Of a stretch of 64,000 nt of DNA, positions 1 through 7,791 are shown piece after piece. The notes beneath the pieces were generated by a model, which was not told the DNA's origin, did not search any database, and saw only the letters and a list, made by a program, of their open reading frames with translations. Location: contig NZ_BBMZ01000015.1 of the NCBI RefSeq assembly GCF_000759795.1, positions 1 to 64,000 on the forward strand, given 5' to 3'. The stretch's first letter is position 1; every line of letters begins with the position of its first letter. The stretch is from Pseudescherichia vulneris NBRC 102420 (GTDB lineage Bacteria; Pseudomonadota; Gammaproteobacteria; Enterobacterales; Enterobacteriaceae). The translations under genes and the position numbers were made by a program.

Positions 1-6
1 CAGGCG

Positions 7-34
7 AAAAAAAAGCCCGCATTTGCATGCGGGC
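7..34 (-). terminator. Terminator of tRNA-Ser copy 1
   Basis: A perfect 8-bp stem (15-22 with 27-34, loop TTGC) is followed on the minus strand by eight T residues (complement of 7-14). It lies directly downstream of the tRNA gene at 48-135. Confidence 0.85.
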
Positions 35-47
35 TCTTCTTTAAATG

Positions 48-135
48 TGGCGGTGAGAGAGGGGTTCGAACCCTCGATACGTTGCCGTATACACACTTTC
101 CAGGCGTGCTCCTTCAGCCACTCGGACACCTCACC
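48..135 (-). tRNA. tRNA-Ser(GGA), divergent left copy
   Basis: An 88-nt serine tRNA with a long variable arm, anticodon GGA in the loop CTGGAAA, and an encoded CCA at 48-50. Compared with the copy at 2810-2897 it has four substitutions, all in the 3' part. Two form a compensatory change in the T stem (A-U instead of G-C), one is in the T loop, and one turns the innermost acceptor pair into G-U. The fold is kept, so it is probably functional and not a decaying relic. Confidence 0.95.
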
Positions 136-177
136 GTATTGTTTTTGCTGCCTTCCTCTCGGGGGCAACGGGGCGCT

Positions 178-206
178 ACTATAGGGAGTTGCACTGAAGC
201 GGTCAA
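178..206 (-). promoter_or_regulatory. Promoter of tRNA-Ser copy 1
   Basis: On the minus strand TTGACC (201-206) and TATAGT (178-183) are separated by exactly 17 bp. A GC-rich discriminator follows, typical of stringently controlled stable-RNA promoters. The tRNA starts about 40 bp downstream. Confidence 0.8.
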
Positions 207-265
207 GCTTAATTTCTGCTTTAACGTGCGTTCGGTTAAGCCGTGAGCAAATGCACCAGAAGGGT

Positions 266-418
266 AGATACCGTAGCCCCAGTAAGCAAAGCGCCACCGG
301 AGGATCGGGAGCATCGCCGGATGGCGCTCCGCTTATCCGGCCTACGTCCAGACATCAGACATGGTGCTAAAATTTGGCACAAACCGTAGCCCCGGTAAGC
401 AGAGCGCCACCGGGGGGA
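266..418. repeat. Cluster of three REP (BIME-like) units
   Basis: Units at about 269-299, 313-352 and 384-417 share the REP pattern of CCGTAGCCCC-GTAAGC followed by AGCGCCACCGG, with the middle unit inverted (ATCGCCGGATGGCGC ... TATCCGGCCTACG). No coding region is credible between 136 and 511, so this gap holds a tRNA promoter, the REP cluster and a terminator. Confidence 0.75.
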
Positions 419-470
419 TTGACTCGCTTCGCTCGCCCTATGGGCAGACAGGTAGCAAATGCTTCCCTTA

Positions 471-507
471 AAATAATAAAGAGCCAAATGGCTCTTTATT
501 ATTTTTG
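471..507. terminator. Bidirectional terminator at the end of the ptuAB-like operon
   Basis: A perfect 14-bp inverted repeat (472-485 with 490-503, loop AAAT) is flanked by T-rich tracts on both strands. It lies five bases beyond the stop codon of the HNH gene and ends the minus-strand operon. Confidence 0.85.
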
Positions 508-511
508 TCAG

Positions 512-1165
512 TCAGTCCATCAATGGTGTCAATAATTTATCAAGTTCTTCATCATCTTTTATTATCCAGCGACAAAAGGCAGAGTAAGGATAAGATTTCT
601 TTATCATAATTTTGATTTTATTAAATGCATTCTCTTTTTCTTCATCTGTCGAATCATCATCATAGTAGATAATCATATATTGCGTTAGTTTGTGTGTCGT
701 TTCGACCACCTTTGCCCGAAGAGAACGTGCTGTGAGTCGTTTGTTGATCGTATTATCGTTGTTGTAAATATCGTTTAGCAGTTGTGCGGTTTCAAGAGTC
801 TTATTATCAAAATACTGTGGAGTGATAATGAATTCTTTCGATTTTGGAGAAAAGCCGGGAGTTAATTTGACCCTATCCCATACGCTTATTGAGCAACAAT
901 CAAGCAGGTTAGTATATTTAGTTAATTTAATGTTATTACATCTCGAGCATACAAGGTATAAATTGTGCCATGAAAATTTTTTATTTACATTACCCATGTG
1001 TGGGTCAAAATGTTCAATATTTATATCTAAAGGTTTTTTAGTTTCACATAAATAACATTTCTCATGAAAACATTCCTGTAGCGCTGAATGAACATCATCG
1101 CTATCATATTTTTTTTGAGCTAGCAATGAATTAGGAGCGGGCATTTTTCTAATTACATTGAACAT
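512..1165 (-). CDS. ptuB: HNH endonuclease, PtuB-like (Septu defence)
   Basis: A 217-residue protein with a clear zinc-type HNH nuclease core: CYLC (C37, C40), IEHFDPH (H52, D54), WHNLYLVC (H67, N68) and CSRCNNIK (C73, C76, N77, K80). The C-terminal half has the YPYSAFCRW patch around residues 192-200. It begins 10 bp after the stop of the upstream ATPase gene, so the two are one operon. An ATPase followed by a small HNH nuclease is the Septu (PtuA-PtuB) layout; the same pair also acts as effector in retron Ec78, but no reverse transcriptase is present here. The family call is inferred from motifs and order. It could instead belong to another ATPase-HNH defence family. Confidence 0.75.
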   Translation of the reverse strand: MFNVIRKMPAPNSLLAQKKYDSDDVHSALQECFHEKCYLCETKKPLDINIEHFDPHMGNVNKKFSWHNLYLVCSRCNNIKLTKYTNLLDCCSISVWDRVKLTPGFSPKSKEFIITPQYFDNKTLETAQLLNDIYNNDNTINKRLTARSLRAKVVETTHKLTQYMIIYYDDDSTDEEKENAFNKIKIMIKKSYPYSAFCRWIIKDDEELDKLLTPLMD

Positions 1166-1175
1166 GATTCTTTCC

Positions 1176-2402
1176 CTACTTACTGATGTTTTTTTTGGTT
1201 TTAATAAGTTTTAATTGTGCGGTATCAAGAAAAGCTTGAGTGTCATCGCTCATATGTTCCTTTTCAGTTGCTAAAGAAGATATGATGTTTTCTAGTTCGC
1301 AAATGTTATCAATAGTTATGTTTTGAGATAACTTCTCAATATGTATAAGTTTATCCGTTAATGCATGTGAATCCGGTAGTACGCCAAATATTTCTTCCAT
1401 AACTACTCCATATGAGTATGAAGAAACATCTATAATTTGCTCATTGGCTGTAAGGTCATAAATAACCGAGTCTGTAACGGATGTAACTACAAAGGGTGAG
1501 TGAGTAGTTACAATGAATTGGACTTTAGGGAAGGATTTTATAAAAAATCGCAGTATTTGCTTTTGTAACGATACGTGAAGATGAGCATCAATTTCATCAA
1601 TAAATATAATCCCTTGTATATTATCTGGTGAAACGCCCCACATTTCAACTCGCATTATTAAATCTGTATAAATACTCAGTATAGATGAATATCCAGCCGA
1701 TAACGTTTGGAAAGTATACTTGTCCTTACCGTCTTGGTGTAAATAAAACTTCTCATCCTTTGTGTCGAAATCAAGAACTAAGTTTTCATCTTCAAACAGT
1801 GAACGCAAATCTGACTGTATTTTTTCAAACCAATTGTTTATGCGATTCGCCTCATTTACATTTTTATCAAAAGCTATTGCATAACTTTGATTTTTTTTCA
1901 GACTTAATAAATAACTTTCAAAAAATTGGCTGCCGTCTTTATCATTGGCAAAATGTTTATTTTCTTCAACAAGTATGGAGTGCTTTGGTGTTTGAATTGG
2001 GGATGAGATCGCTGATTGTCTTGTTGCACTATGAAATCTAAGTAAAGATCTAATATCTTTGTTATCAATAGAGTTTGTTTCGATGTTAAAATTATTAATT
2101 TCTTCTATTCGATTTTTGTGTTTACTTAACTCATCTTGGTAGTAATTATAATGGCCACCATCTCTACCGATATTTTTTATTTGGTTTTGTATATGGTTAA
2201 TTTGACCCATTAAATACTGAACATCATTGTTTCTTGGATCATCTATCCCTTTTTTTAAGTAATTATAAATGGCTGTTATAAAACTAGTTTTTCCGCAACC
2301 ATTTCCTCCGGTAATAATTAAGCTTCTTCCATCTAATTGGATGTCAACCTTTTTCCTAGAGAACGGAATTGGAGTATTTATTTTAGAGATGCTACAGAGC
2401 AT
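1176..2402 (-). CDS. ptuA: AAA/ABC-type ATPase, PtuA-like (Septu defence)
   Basis: A 408-residue ATPase of the RecF/OLD-like ABC fold. Walker A is GGNGCGKTS (32-40), the signature-like motif is LSAGYSS (234-240), Walker B is IIFIDEID (265-272), followed by HLH (274-276), and the H-loop is TTHSP (299-303). Between Walker A and the signature is a charged, probably coiled-coil region (about 55-110). No TOPRIM domain follows, which argues against Gabija or OLD nucleases. As recalled, Septu PtuA proteins usually have around 500 residues, so this one is compact. The start has a good ribosome site (AAAGGA six bases before ATG). Base composition is far more AT-rich than the core genes, a sign of transfer. 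Confidence 0.75.
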   Translation of the reverse strand: MLCSISKINTPIPFSRKKVDIQLDGRSLIITGGNGCGKTSFITAIYNYLKKGIDDPRNNDVQYLMGQINHIQNQIKNIGRDGGHYNYYQDELSKHKNRIEEINNFNIETNSIDNKDIRSLLRFHSATRQSAISSPIQTPKHSILVEENKHFANDKDGSQFFESYLLSLKKNQSYAIAFDKNVNEANRINNWFEKIQSDLRSLFEDENLVLDFDTKDEKFYLHQDGKDKYTFQTLSAGYSSILSIYTDLIMRVEMWGVSPDNIQGIIFIDEIDAHLHVSLQKQILRFFIKSFPKVQFIVTTHSPFVVTSVTDSVIYDLTANEQIIDVSSYSYGVVMEEIFGVLPDSHALTDKLIHIEKLSQNITIDNICELENIISSLATEKEHMSDDTQAFLDTAQLKLIKTKKNISK

Positions 2403-2765
2403 ATGGTTTCCTTTATGAAAATAGATTTGATCTAAATAATAGTGGTGTATTTTATCACTTTTTTTGTTAATTGGAATGGTGCCGCAGAAAAATTATGACT
2501 AACTTATTGATTTATGTGTTTAGATGAAAATCCTTGTGTTTATGTAGCTGGATGATGGTTTTTGTTTAAGTAGAGTGGCCTTTGGGTGTTTAGGGTCAAT
2601 TATAAATAGGCCATATCATGATGATAACATTGCGCGGCCTATCAAAAACTAACGCAGACGTTTTTGTGTCGAGCAGCTCGCTGCGCTCCCGGTCTGTCCA
2701 ACGGGCAACTGCCCGTTGTCGAACCCCGGTCGGAGGTTCTCATCCCCCCCGGTGGGGTGCAACAT
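2403..2765. other. Non-coding right part of the island
   Basis: No credible gene. 2403-2620 is AT-rich and holds the operon leader. From about 2665 the composition becomes GC-rich. There is a perfect 9-bp inverted repeat CAACGGGCA-AC-TGCCCGTTG at 2699-2718, followed by a C-rich stretch at 2744-2750 and GGTGGGGTGC. No integrase or transposase is visible in the island. Confidence 0.6.
2449..2475 (-). promoter_or_regulatory. Possible extended -10 promoter of the ptuAB-like operon
   Basis: The minus strand reads TGATAAAAT (TAAAAT at 2449-2454 with an upstream TG), about 47 bases before the ATPase start. The -35 match (near TTCCAA) is poor. The surrounding AT-rich DNA makes chance matches likely. 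Confidence 0.35.
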
Positions 2766-2768
2766 GCG

Positions 2769-2796
2769 AAAAAAAAGCCCGCATTTGCATGCGAGC
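2769..2796 (-). terminator. Terminator of tRNA-Ser copy 2
   Basis: Stem 2777-2784 with 2789-2796 (one mismatch) and loop TTGC, followed on the minus strand by eight T residues. Confidence 0.8.
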
Positions 2797-2809
2797 TTCT
2801 CTTCGAATA

Positions 2810-2897
2810 TGGCGGTGAGGGGGGGATTCGAACCCCCGATACGTTGCCGTATACACACTTTCCAGGCGTGCTCCTTCAGCCACTCGGACACCTCACC
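2810..2897 (-). tRNA. serX: tRNA-Ser(GGA), serX
   Basis: An 88-nt serine tRNA, anticodon GGA, CCA encoded at 2810-2812, T stem of five G-C pairs. From memory it matches E. coli serX, and it has the same neighbour (ghrA) and strand. The 3' side of this gene is a known insertion hotspot in E. coli pathotypes, consistent with the island to its left. Confidence 0.97.
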
Positions 2898-2930
2898 ATA
2901 TTGTCTTCCCAGCATCGCTGGGACGGCGCT

Positions 2931-2959
2931 AATGTAGGGAAATCCGGCTTCACCGTCAA
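2931..2959 (-). promoter_or_regulatory. Promoter of serX
   Basis: Minus strand TTGACG (2954-2959), 17-bp spacer, TACATT (2931-2936), then a GC-rich discriminator, 33 bp before the tRNA. Confidence 0.8.
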
Positions 2960-3139
2960 TCTCCTTTTTCAATAATTTAGCGCGTTTAGACAAACTTCAA
3001 GCAACGTGCTTTCTAAATATCCAGAAACTGTTTTTTTTATCATCAGCCACCTTTATCCCTGTCCCCGGAACAAATTTGTTATCCTCATCAATAGATAATG
3101 TTTCAACTATACCATCGCATGAATGCATCTGGAGTCAGT

Positions 3140-4078
3140 ATGGATATCATCTTCTATCATCCGTCTTTCGATACGCAATTTTGGCTGGATAAACTCTCTC
3201 AGGCCCTTCCCGATGCCCGGGTCCGTGAGTGGAAGCCGGGCGATAATGAACCCGCAGACTATGCCCTGGTCTGGCATCCGCCAGTCGACATGCTTCAGGG
3301 CCGTAGCCTGAAAGCCGTATTTGCCCTCGGCGCAGGCGTTGACTCTATCCTGAGCCAGCTTAATGCCCACCCGGATATGCTGCCTGAAAGCATTCCGCTG
3401 TTTCGCCTCGAAGATACCGGCATGGCATTGCAGATGCAGGAGTATGCCGTGAGCCAGGTTCTGCACTGGTTCCGCCGCTTTGATGATTACCACGCCCAGA
3501 AACAGCAGGCCCGCTGGCAGGAGCTGGATGAGTATCAGCGTGAAGATTTTACCATCGGCATTCTCGGTGCAGGCGTGCTGGGATCGAAGGTGGCCGAAAG
3601 CCTTCAAGCGTGGGGATTCCCGCTGCGCTGCTGGAGCCGTAGCCGTAAATCCTGGCCAGGCGTTCAAAGCTTTGCCGGCGAAAACGAGCTGGGCAATTTC
3701 CTGCAAGGCACCCGCGTCTTGATTAACCTCCTGCCTAATACATCAGAGACCCGAGGCATCATTAACGTATCACTGCTGAACCAGCTGGCGGATAACGCTT
3801 ATCTGCTCAACCTGGCGCGCGGCGTGCACGTAGTGGAAGACGATCTCCTCCAGGCTCTGGAGAGCGGCAAGCTGAAAGGGGCCATGCTGGACGTCTTCAG
3901 TAAAGAGCCGCTCCCGGCCAGCAGCCCGCTGTGGGCGCATCCCCGCGTGGCGATGACCCCGCACATCGCTGCGGTCACGCGCCCTAATGAAGCGATCGAC
4001 TATATTGCCCGTACGATTACCAAACTGGAACAGGGCGAGCCGGTAACCGGCCAGGTTGACCGCACTCGCGGCTACTAG
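3140..4078 (+). CDS. ghrA: Glyoxylate/hydroxypyruvate reductase A
   Basis: A 312-residue D-2-hydroxyacid dehydrogenase that reduces glyoxylate to glycolate and hydroxypyruvate to D-glycerate with NADPH in the cytosol. The Rossmann motif [16 protein letters not shown] lies near residue 140. The substrate-binding stretch [14 protein letters not shown] is present, and the catalytic His is in [10 protein letters not shown] near the C-terminus. I chose the ATG at 3140 because it begins MDIIFYHP as in E. coli and has GGAG five bases upstream; an earlier in-frame ATG at 3098 would add 14 unconserved residues. ycdX follows 69 bp downstream. Confidence 0.97.
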   Translation: MDIIFYHPSFDTQFWLDKLSQALPDARVREWKPGDNEPADYALVWHPPVDMLQGRSLKAVFALGAGVDSILSQLNAHPDMLPESIPLFRLEDTGMALQMQEYAVSQVLHWFRRFDDYHAQKQQARWQELDEYQREDFTIGILGAGVLGSKVAESLQAWGFPLRCWSRSRKSWPGVQSFAGENELGNFLQGTRVLINLLPNTSETRGIINVSLLNQLADNAYLLNLARGVHVVEDDLLQALESGKLKGAMLDVFSKEPLPASSPLWAHPRVAMTPHIAAVTRPNEAIDYIARTITKLEQGEPVTGQVDRTRGY

Positions 4079-4147
4079 CCCCGGGTTTTCATTAAAAAGG
4101 GTAATAATTCCTGTTATCCTTGAGCGTCATTAACAGAGGAGAGCGTC

Positions 4148-4885
4148 ATGTACCCCGTTGACCTGCACATGCACACCGTCGCCAGCACCCACGCCTACAG
4201 CACCCTCCACGACTATATTGCGATAGCCAAAAGCAAAGGCCTTAAGCTTTTTGCTATCACCGATCATGGCCCCGATATGGCCGATGCCCCGCACTACTGG
4301 CACTTTGTGAATATGCGGATCTGGCCGCGGCTGGTGGATGGGGTAGGGATCCTGCGCGGTATCGAGGCCAACATCAAAAACACCGCCGGTGAAATTGACT
4401 GCACCGGGCCGATGCTTCCCGCACTGGATCTGATCATCGCCGGTTTCCATGAGCCGGTATTCGCGCCACAGGATCGGGCGACCCATACCGAGGCGATGAT
4501 TGCTACCATGGCCAGCGGTAACGTGCATATTATTAGCCATCCGGGCAACCCAAAGTATCCTGTTGATATTCCGGCGATTGCCGCCGCAGCAGCGAAGTAT
4601 GATGTCGCCCTGGAGATCAACAACTCCTCTTTCCTTCACTCGCGTAAAGGCAGCGAGGCGAACTGCCGCGCTATTGCCGCTGCCGTGCGTGACGCGGGAG
4701 GCTGGGTGGCGTTAGGATCCGATTCGCACACCGCTTTTTCGCTGGGTGATTTTACCGAGTGTCGCAAGGTGCTGGATGACGTCGATTTTCCGGAAGATCG
4801 GATCCTTAACGTCTCGCCGCGCCGCCTGTTAAACTTCCTTGAATCGCGCGGAATGCCGCCGATTGATGAGTTTGCTGAACTTTAA
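4148..4885 (+). CDS. ycdX: PHP-domain phosphatase YcdX
   Basis: A 245-residue PHP-family metal-dependent phosphatase, the same length as in E. coli. The metal ligands are visible: HMHT near the N-terminus (HxH at 7 and 9), ITDHGPD, GIEANI, GFHEP, ISHPGNP and GSDSHTAF. The E. coli structure holds three zinc ions, and the protein is linked to swarming motility. A strong ribosome site (AGAGGAGAG) precedes the ATG. It probably shares a transcript with ycdY 20 bp downstream, whose product is its reported chaperone. Confidence 0.96.
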   Translation: MYPVDLHMHTVASTHAYSTLHDYIAIAKSKGLKLFAITDHGPDMADAPHYWHFVNMRIWPRLVDGVGILRGIEANIKNTAGEIDCTGPMLPALDLIIAGFHEPVFAPQDRATHTEAMIATMASGNVHIISHPGNPKYPVDIPAIAAAAAKYDVALEINNSSFLHSRKGSEANCRAIAAAVRDAGGWVALGSDSHTAFSLGDFTECRKVLDDVDFPEDRILNVSPRRLLNFLESRGMPPIDEFAEL

Positions 4886-4905
4886 TTTTTATCACGGAAC
4901 CTATA

Positions 4906-5460
4906 ATGAACGAGTTTTCAATCCTCTGCCGCGTGCTTGGCTCACTCTACTACCGCCAGTCTGAGGATCCGGTTTTGGTCCCGCTCTTTGCGTTGATCCG
5001 CGACGGTAAGCTGGCGGCAAACTGGCCGCTGGAGCAGGATGAGCTGCTTGCCCGCCTGCAGAAAAGCGTTGACGATCCGGCCCTGGCGACGGACTACCAG
5101 GCCCTGTTTGTCGGCGAATCGTGCAGCGTCGCGCCATATCGTAGCGCGTGGCAGGAGGGGGCAAACGAGGCAGAGGTGCGGGCCTTTTTAACCGCACGGG
5201 GCATGCCGCTGACCGATGCACCAGCCGATCACATTGGTACGCTGCTGCTGGCCGCCTCCTGGCTGGAGGATAACGCAGCGGAGGATGAGAGTGAGGCTCT
5301 GGAAACGCTGTTCGCTGACTACCTGCTGCCGTGGTGCGGAACATTCCTTGGCAAGGTTGAGGCCCATGCGGTAACGCCGTTTTGGCGCACCCTGGCAGGG
5401 CTTACCCGAGAGGCCATCGCCGCCATGTGGGATGAGCTTGAAGAAGAGTCCGCAGAGTAA
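4906..5460 (+). CDS. ycdY: TorD-family chaperone YcdY
   Basis: A 184-residue all-helical protein of the TorD/DmsD redox-enzyme chaperone family, identical in length to E. coli YcdY. Helical LYY, DYQALFVGE and family-like DHIGTLLLAASWL segments are present. In E. coli it raises YcdX activity, probably by helping zinc insertion, which fits its place directly after ycdX. It is cytosolic and acidic near the C-terminus. Confidence 0.95.
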   Translation: MNEFSILCRVLGSLYYRQSEDPVLVPLFALIRDGKLAANWPLEQDELLARLQKSVDDPALATDYQALFVGESCSVAPYRSAWQEGANEAEVRAFLTARGMPLTDAPADHIGTLLLAASWLEDNAAEDESEALETLFADYLLPWCGTFLGKVEAHAVTPFWRTLAGLTREAIAAMWDELEEESAE

Positions 5461-5476
5461 TGTGATCTAAATCACA
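5461..5476. promoter_or_regulatory. CRP binding site upstream of ycdZ
   Basis: TGTGATCTAAATCACA is a perfect TGTGA-N6-TCACA palindrome starting right after the ycdY stop codon. Its centre (5468.5) lies about 92.5 bp upstream of the predicted ycdZ start point, a class I activation spacing. Confidence 0.9.
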
Positions 5477-5546
5477 AATAAAATGTAACTTGTGTCGATC
5501 GCTTGCAAATAACGTGCGGGCGATCTCATTTCAATGGTGCGCTTCT

Positions 5547-5554
5547 GCTAAGAT
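5547..5554 (+). promoter_or_regulatory. Extended -10 element of ycdZ
   Basis: TGCTAAGAT (5546-5554) matches the extended -10 form TGnTATAAT, with TAAGAT at 5549-5554. Transcription would start at about 5561, one base from the ycdZ ATG, so the mRNA may have almost no leader. Confidence 0.5.
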
Positions 5555-5561
5555 GCGCGCC

Positions 5562-6053
5562 ATGAACATACTCTTCTCAATTGCATTAACGACGGGCATT
5601 CTCTCCGCTCTCTGGGGTTGGGTTGCCGTCTCACTGGGCCTGTTGAGCTGGGCCGGCTTTCTTGGCTGTACAGCCTATTTCGCCTGCCCGCAGGGTGGGG
5701 TAAAAGGCCTGCTGATCTCGGCCTTTACCGTCATGAGCGGCGTCGCCTGGGCGCAGGTGATTATTTACGGCAGTGCGTTAAGCCCGCATCTCAGCATTGT
5801 CAGCTACCTGCTTACCGGCGTTGTGGCCTTCCTGATGTGCATCCAGGCGAAAAACCTGCTGCTCTCCTTTGTTCCCGGTACTTTTATCGGCGCCTGCGCC
5901 ACCTTTGCCGCCCAGGGCGACTGGCGAACGGTGGTTCCCTCGCTGGCCGTTGGGCTCCTGTTTGGCTACGCCATGAAAAATAGCGGCCTGTGGCTGGCGG
6001 CATGGCGCGACAGAGCGGCAAATTCCAGCGCAAAAAAAAGCGCGGCGGAGTGA
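5562..6053 (+). CDS. ycdZ: Inner membrane protein YcdZ (DUF1097)
   Basis: A 163-residue, very hydrophobic protein with about five membrane helices: MNILFSIALTTGILSALWGW at the start, then VSLGLLSWAGFLGCTAYF, LLISAFTVMSGVAWAQV, LSIVSYLLTGVVAFLMC and LAVGLLFGYAM. The function of DUF1097 proteins is unknown. The start is the ATG at 5562, giving the E. coli length; no clear ribosome site precedes it. A perfect CRP box upstream implies activation when glucose is scarce. The gene ends 31 bp from the convergent csgG. Confidence 0.93.
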   Translation: MNILFSIALTTGILSALWGWVAVSLGLLSWAGFLGCTAYFACPQGGVKGLLISAFTVMSGVAWAQVIIYGSALSPHLSIVSYLLTGVVAFLMCIQAKNLLLSFVPGTFIGACATFAAQGDWRTVVPSLAVGLLFGYAMKNSGLWLAAWRDRAANSSAKKSAAE

Positions 6054-6084
6054 TCCGCCACGCTTCGGTCTTGCTTAGCCGCGA

Positions 6085-6918
6085 TTATGACTCTGGCGGC
6101 GTTGCCATATGGCGGTATTTCACCAGAACCGGATCTTCGCTCTCGGCCTTGTTTTGCAGATCCCACAGCCCACGATCGATGCCATCGTTGATCAGGTAGA
6201 TCACGCCGGTTTCAATCGCTGACATCAGGCACAGCATAACGGGTTCATTCGCGGTAAAGCCGACTTCACCCTCCAACAGACGCTGGTAGTCAATAAAGCG
6301 GAACACCCCGGCCTGCACCTCATAGGAGAGGATGGTCTTGCTGGTGTTGACTGACGACAGGATCTCCCCGGTGCTCACGTTGACCACGCGCAGGTTAACC
6401 GCGACCTGGTCAAGCTGGTACTGGGTGTCGGCTCCAATGCCAAAGTAACGCGCACCCACTCCACCGGACTTCACGTTGCTCTCGTAGCCGATAATCGAGC
6501 CTTCGACCATCACGTTAGCCGCAGTCAAAGACTGGAGCGGGAAACGGTTATTGACCGCCACCGTGCCGTTCTCCTGTGCAGCCCGGATGATCTTCCGCTC
6601 GTTAAGCAGGTTCTGTAGCCCCTGACGCTCAAGCGGAATAAACCAGCGCGAATCCTTCAGCGCCGTGACCAGCATAGAGGTGGCGCTCTGCGGGACGGCG
6701 GTAGAGAAGTTACTCGCCGGATAGGCTTTAAACTGTCCGGTTTCATCCTGAATATTATAAACAGAGACAAATATCTTACCGGTTGGCATCGGCAGATGGG
6801 TTAAATCTTGATAACTCTGAGCCCGAGGCATTAATGTTGGTTTCGCTGCTTCTTTCGGTGGAGCCGTTAAGCATCCGCTGAGTAAACAGACAGCCAGTAT
6901 GGTGAGTAAGCGCTGCAT
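6085..6918 (-). CDS. csgG: Curli secretion channel lipoprotein CsgG
   Basis: A 277-residue outer-membrane lipoprotein that forms the nonameric pore exporting curli subunits. The signal peptide ends in the lipobox LLSGC with Cys16 as the acylated residue. The central periplasmic/barrel region contains VSVYNIQDETGQFK and the YFGIGADTQYQLDQVAVNLRV strand stretch. It is the last gene of csgDEFG and works with CsgE (periplasmic cap) and CsgF (surface nucleator anchor). The length equals E. coli CsgG. Confidence 0.97.
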   Translation of the reverse strand: MQRLLTILAVCLLSGCLTAPPKEAAKPTLMPRAQSYQDLTHLPMPTGKIFVSVYNIQDETGQFKAYPASNFSTAVPQSATSMLVTALKDSRWFIPLERQGLQNLLNERKIIRAAQENGTVAVNNRFPLQSLTAANVMVEGSIIGYESNVKSGGVGARYFGIGADTQYQLDQVAVNLRVVNVSTGEILSSVNTSKTILSYEVQAGVFRFIDYQRLLEGEVGFTANEPVMLCLMSAIETGVIYLINDGIDRGLWDLQNKAESEDPVLVKYRHMATPPES

Positions 6919-6951
6919 AATTATTATTCCTGTAGAAACGGTAGCTGTGCT

Positions 6952-7368
6952 TTAAAAGTCGGTTGAACCATTCTGTAAACCCGACACCTCTATAGTGGAT
7001 GTTTTTCCGGTTTTTCGATCTGTTACGTTGAGCTGAAGCTGCCCGTCGTTATTAGCGATATCAACAATAAAATCACTGGTGATCATTCTTCCCGGCTTGC
7101 CAGTATTGATATTGGTCAGTAGTCCTCCCAGCACCTGTGATTGAATGGCTTGGGTAAAGTTATCCAACGCCGACGGTGTCTCTATTCCATAATTAGAGCC
7201 ATAGTCCGGGTCTTTATAGGAGTTTTGTGCCTGGGCGCTATTTAATAAAAAAGCGCCGTTATTGGGGTTGCCACCAAAATTAGGGTTACGAAACTGAAAT
7301 GTCATATTTGCAGCAAATAGTGACGGCGAGACAAGCAAAAGCGTGACTACGGCACAGGCGATACGCAT
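6952..7368 (-). CDS. csgF: Curli assembly protein CsgF
   Basis: A 138-residue secreted protein that binds the CsgG pore from outside and links it to the CsgB nucleator. A signal peptide covers about residues 1-19 (ending SLFAAN), and the mature N-terminus begins with the conserved [14 protein letters not shown] segment that inserts into the pore. It lies between csgE and csgG with 33 bp to csgG. Confidence 0.97.
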   Translation of the reverse strand: MRIACAVVTLLLVSPSLFAANMTFQFRNPNFGGNPNNGAFLLNSAQAQNSYKDPDYGSNYGIETPSALDNFTQAIQSQVLGGLLTNINTGKPGRMITSDFIVDIANNDGQLQLNVTDRKTGKTSTIEVSGLQNGSTDF

Positions 7369-7397
7369 GTGAGCCTCCGAAAGAAATTTATCGTGTT

Positions 7398-7787
7398 TTA
7401 GAATTCATCTCGCGCCAGATCGCCAGTACTCAGCAGAGCTTGATCGATCTGCCGGCGATCCAGTGCTTCCTGGGTTTGCGCTACCGCGGCATTAACGTTG
7501 CTGTCAAAGTCGCGTTTAGTGGGAAATAAAAACGTTTGAAACACGACGTCCTGATTGACCGTAATCGTGATCCAGCTTCCCCACCGCGCGCTGGGACGTT
7601 CATTGATACTCAGGTTCCCTGTATAACTGCTTTCCCATTTATCACTAAAAGCACGATAAAAATCGTGTCCAACAGACGAGACCGTACGATCGGTCAGTAA
7701 TCCGGGAACTTCCACCTCGACAGCACGCAGGTTCCCGGCAGCCAGCAGAAGACCTGCGGCTGCAAACCATGCAACGAACCGTTTCAT
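7398..7787 (-). CDS. csgE: Curli periplasmic adaptor CsgE
   Basis: A 129-residue periplasmic protein that caps the CsgG channel and directs CsgA to it. An N-terminal signal peptide ([20 protein letters not shown]) is followed by the conserved mature region with [11 protein letters not shown]-like and [12 protein letters not shown] segments. It follows csgD by only four bases, showing co-transcription. Confidence 0.96.
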   Translation of the reverse strand: MKRFVAWFAAAGLLLAAGNLRAVEVEVPGLLTDRTVSSVGHDFYRAFSDKWESSYTGNLSINERPSARWGSWITITVNQDVVFQTFLFPTKRDFDSNVNAAVAQTQEALDRRQIDQALLSTGDLARDEF

Positions 7788-7791
7788 GGTG

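Larger units (their letters stand above)
4..135 (-). repeat. Left copy of a 132-bp direct repeat (tRNA-Ser plus terminator)
   Basis: Positions 4-135 align without gaps to 2766-2897, covering an entire tRNA-Ser(GGA) gene and its terminator. The tRNA parts differ at only four positions; the stretch between tRNA and terminator differs more. The two copies bound the AT-rich ATPase/HNH island, as attachment-site repeats would. Unlike usual attachment repeats, which carry only the 3' end of a tRNA, this one spans the whole gene. Confidence 0.85.
2766..2897 (-). repeat. Right copy of the 132-bp direct repeat
   Basis: Partner of 4-135; see that entry. This copy sits next to ghrA, where E. coli has serX, so it is the likely native site. 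Confidence 0.85.

Noticed and set aside
136-487. Short minus-strand frames left of the ptuB-like gene
   Set aside because: They run through REP repeats and a tRNA promoter and show no protein-like sequence.
1176-2402. Gabija or OLD nuclease for the ATPase
   Set aside because: The C-terminal part is too short for a TOPRIM domain and shows none of its motifs; the partner is an HNH nuclease, not a UvrD-like helicase.
2403-2648. Possible retron RNA (msr-msd) upstream of the ATPase/HNH pair
   Set aside because: No reverse transcriptase gene exists in the island and no long paired structure with branching G was evident.
2649-2993. Reading frames across the serX region on both strands
   Set aside because: They translate the tRNA gene, its terminator and flanks. 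Such frames are a known source of false hypothetical proteins.
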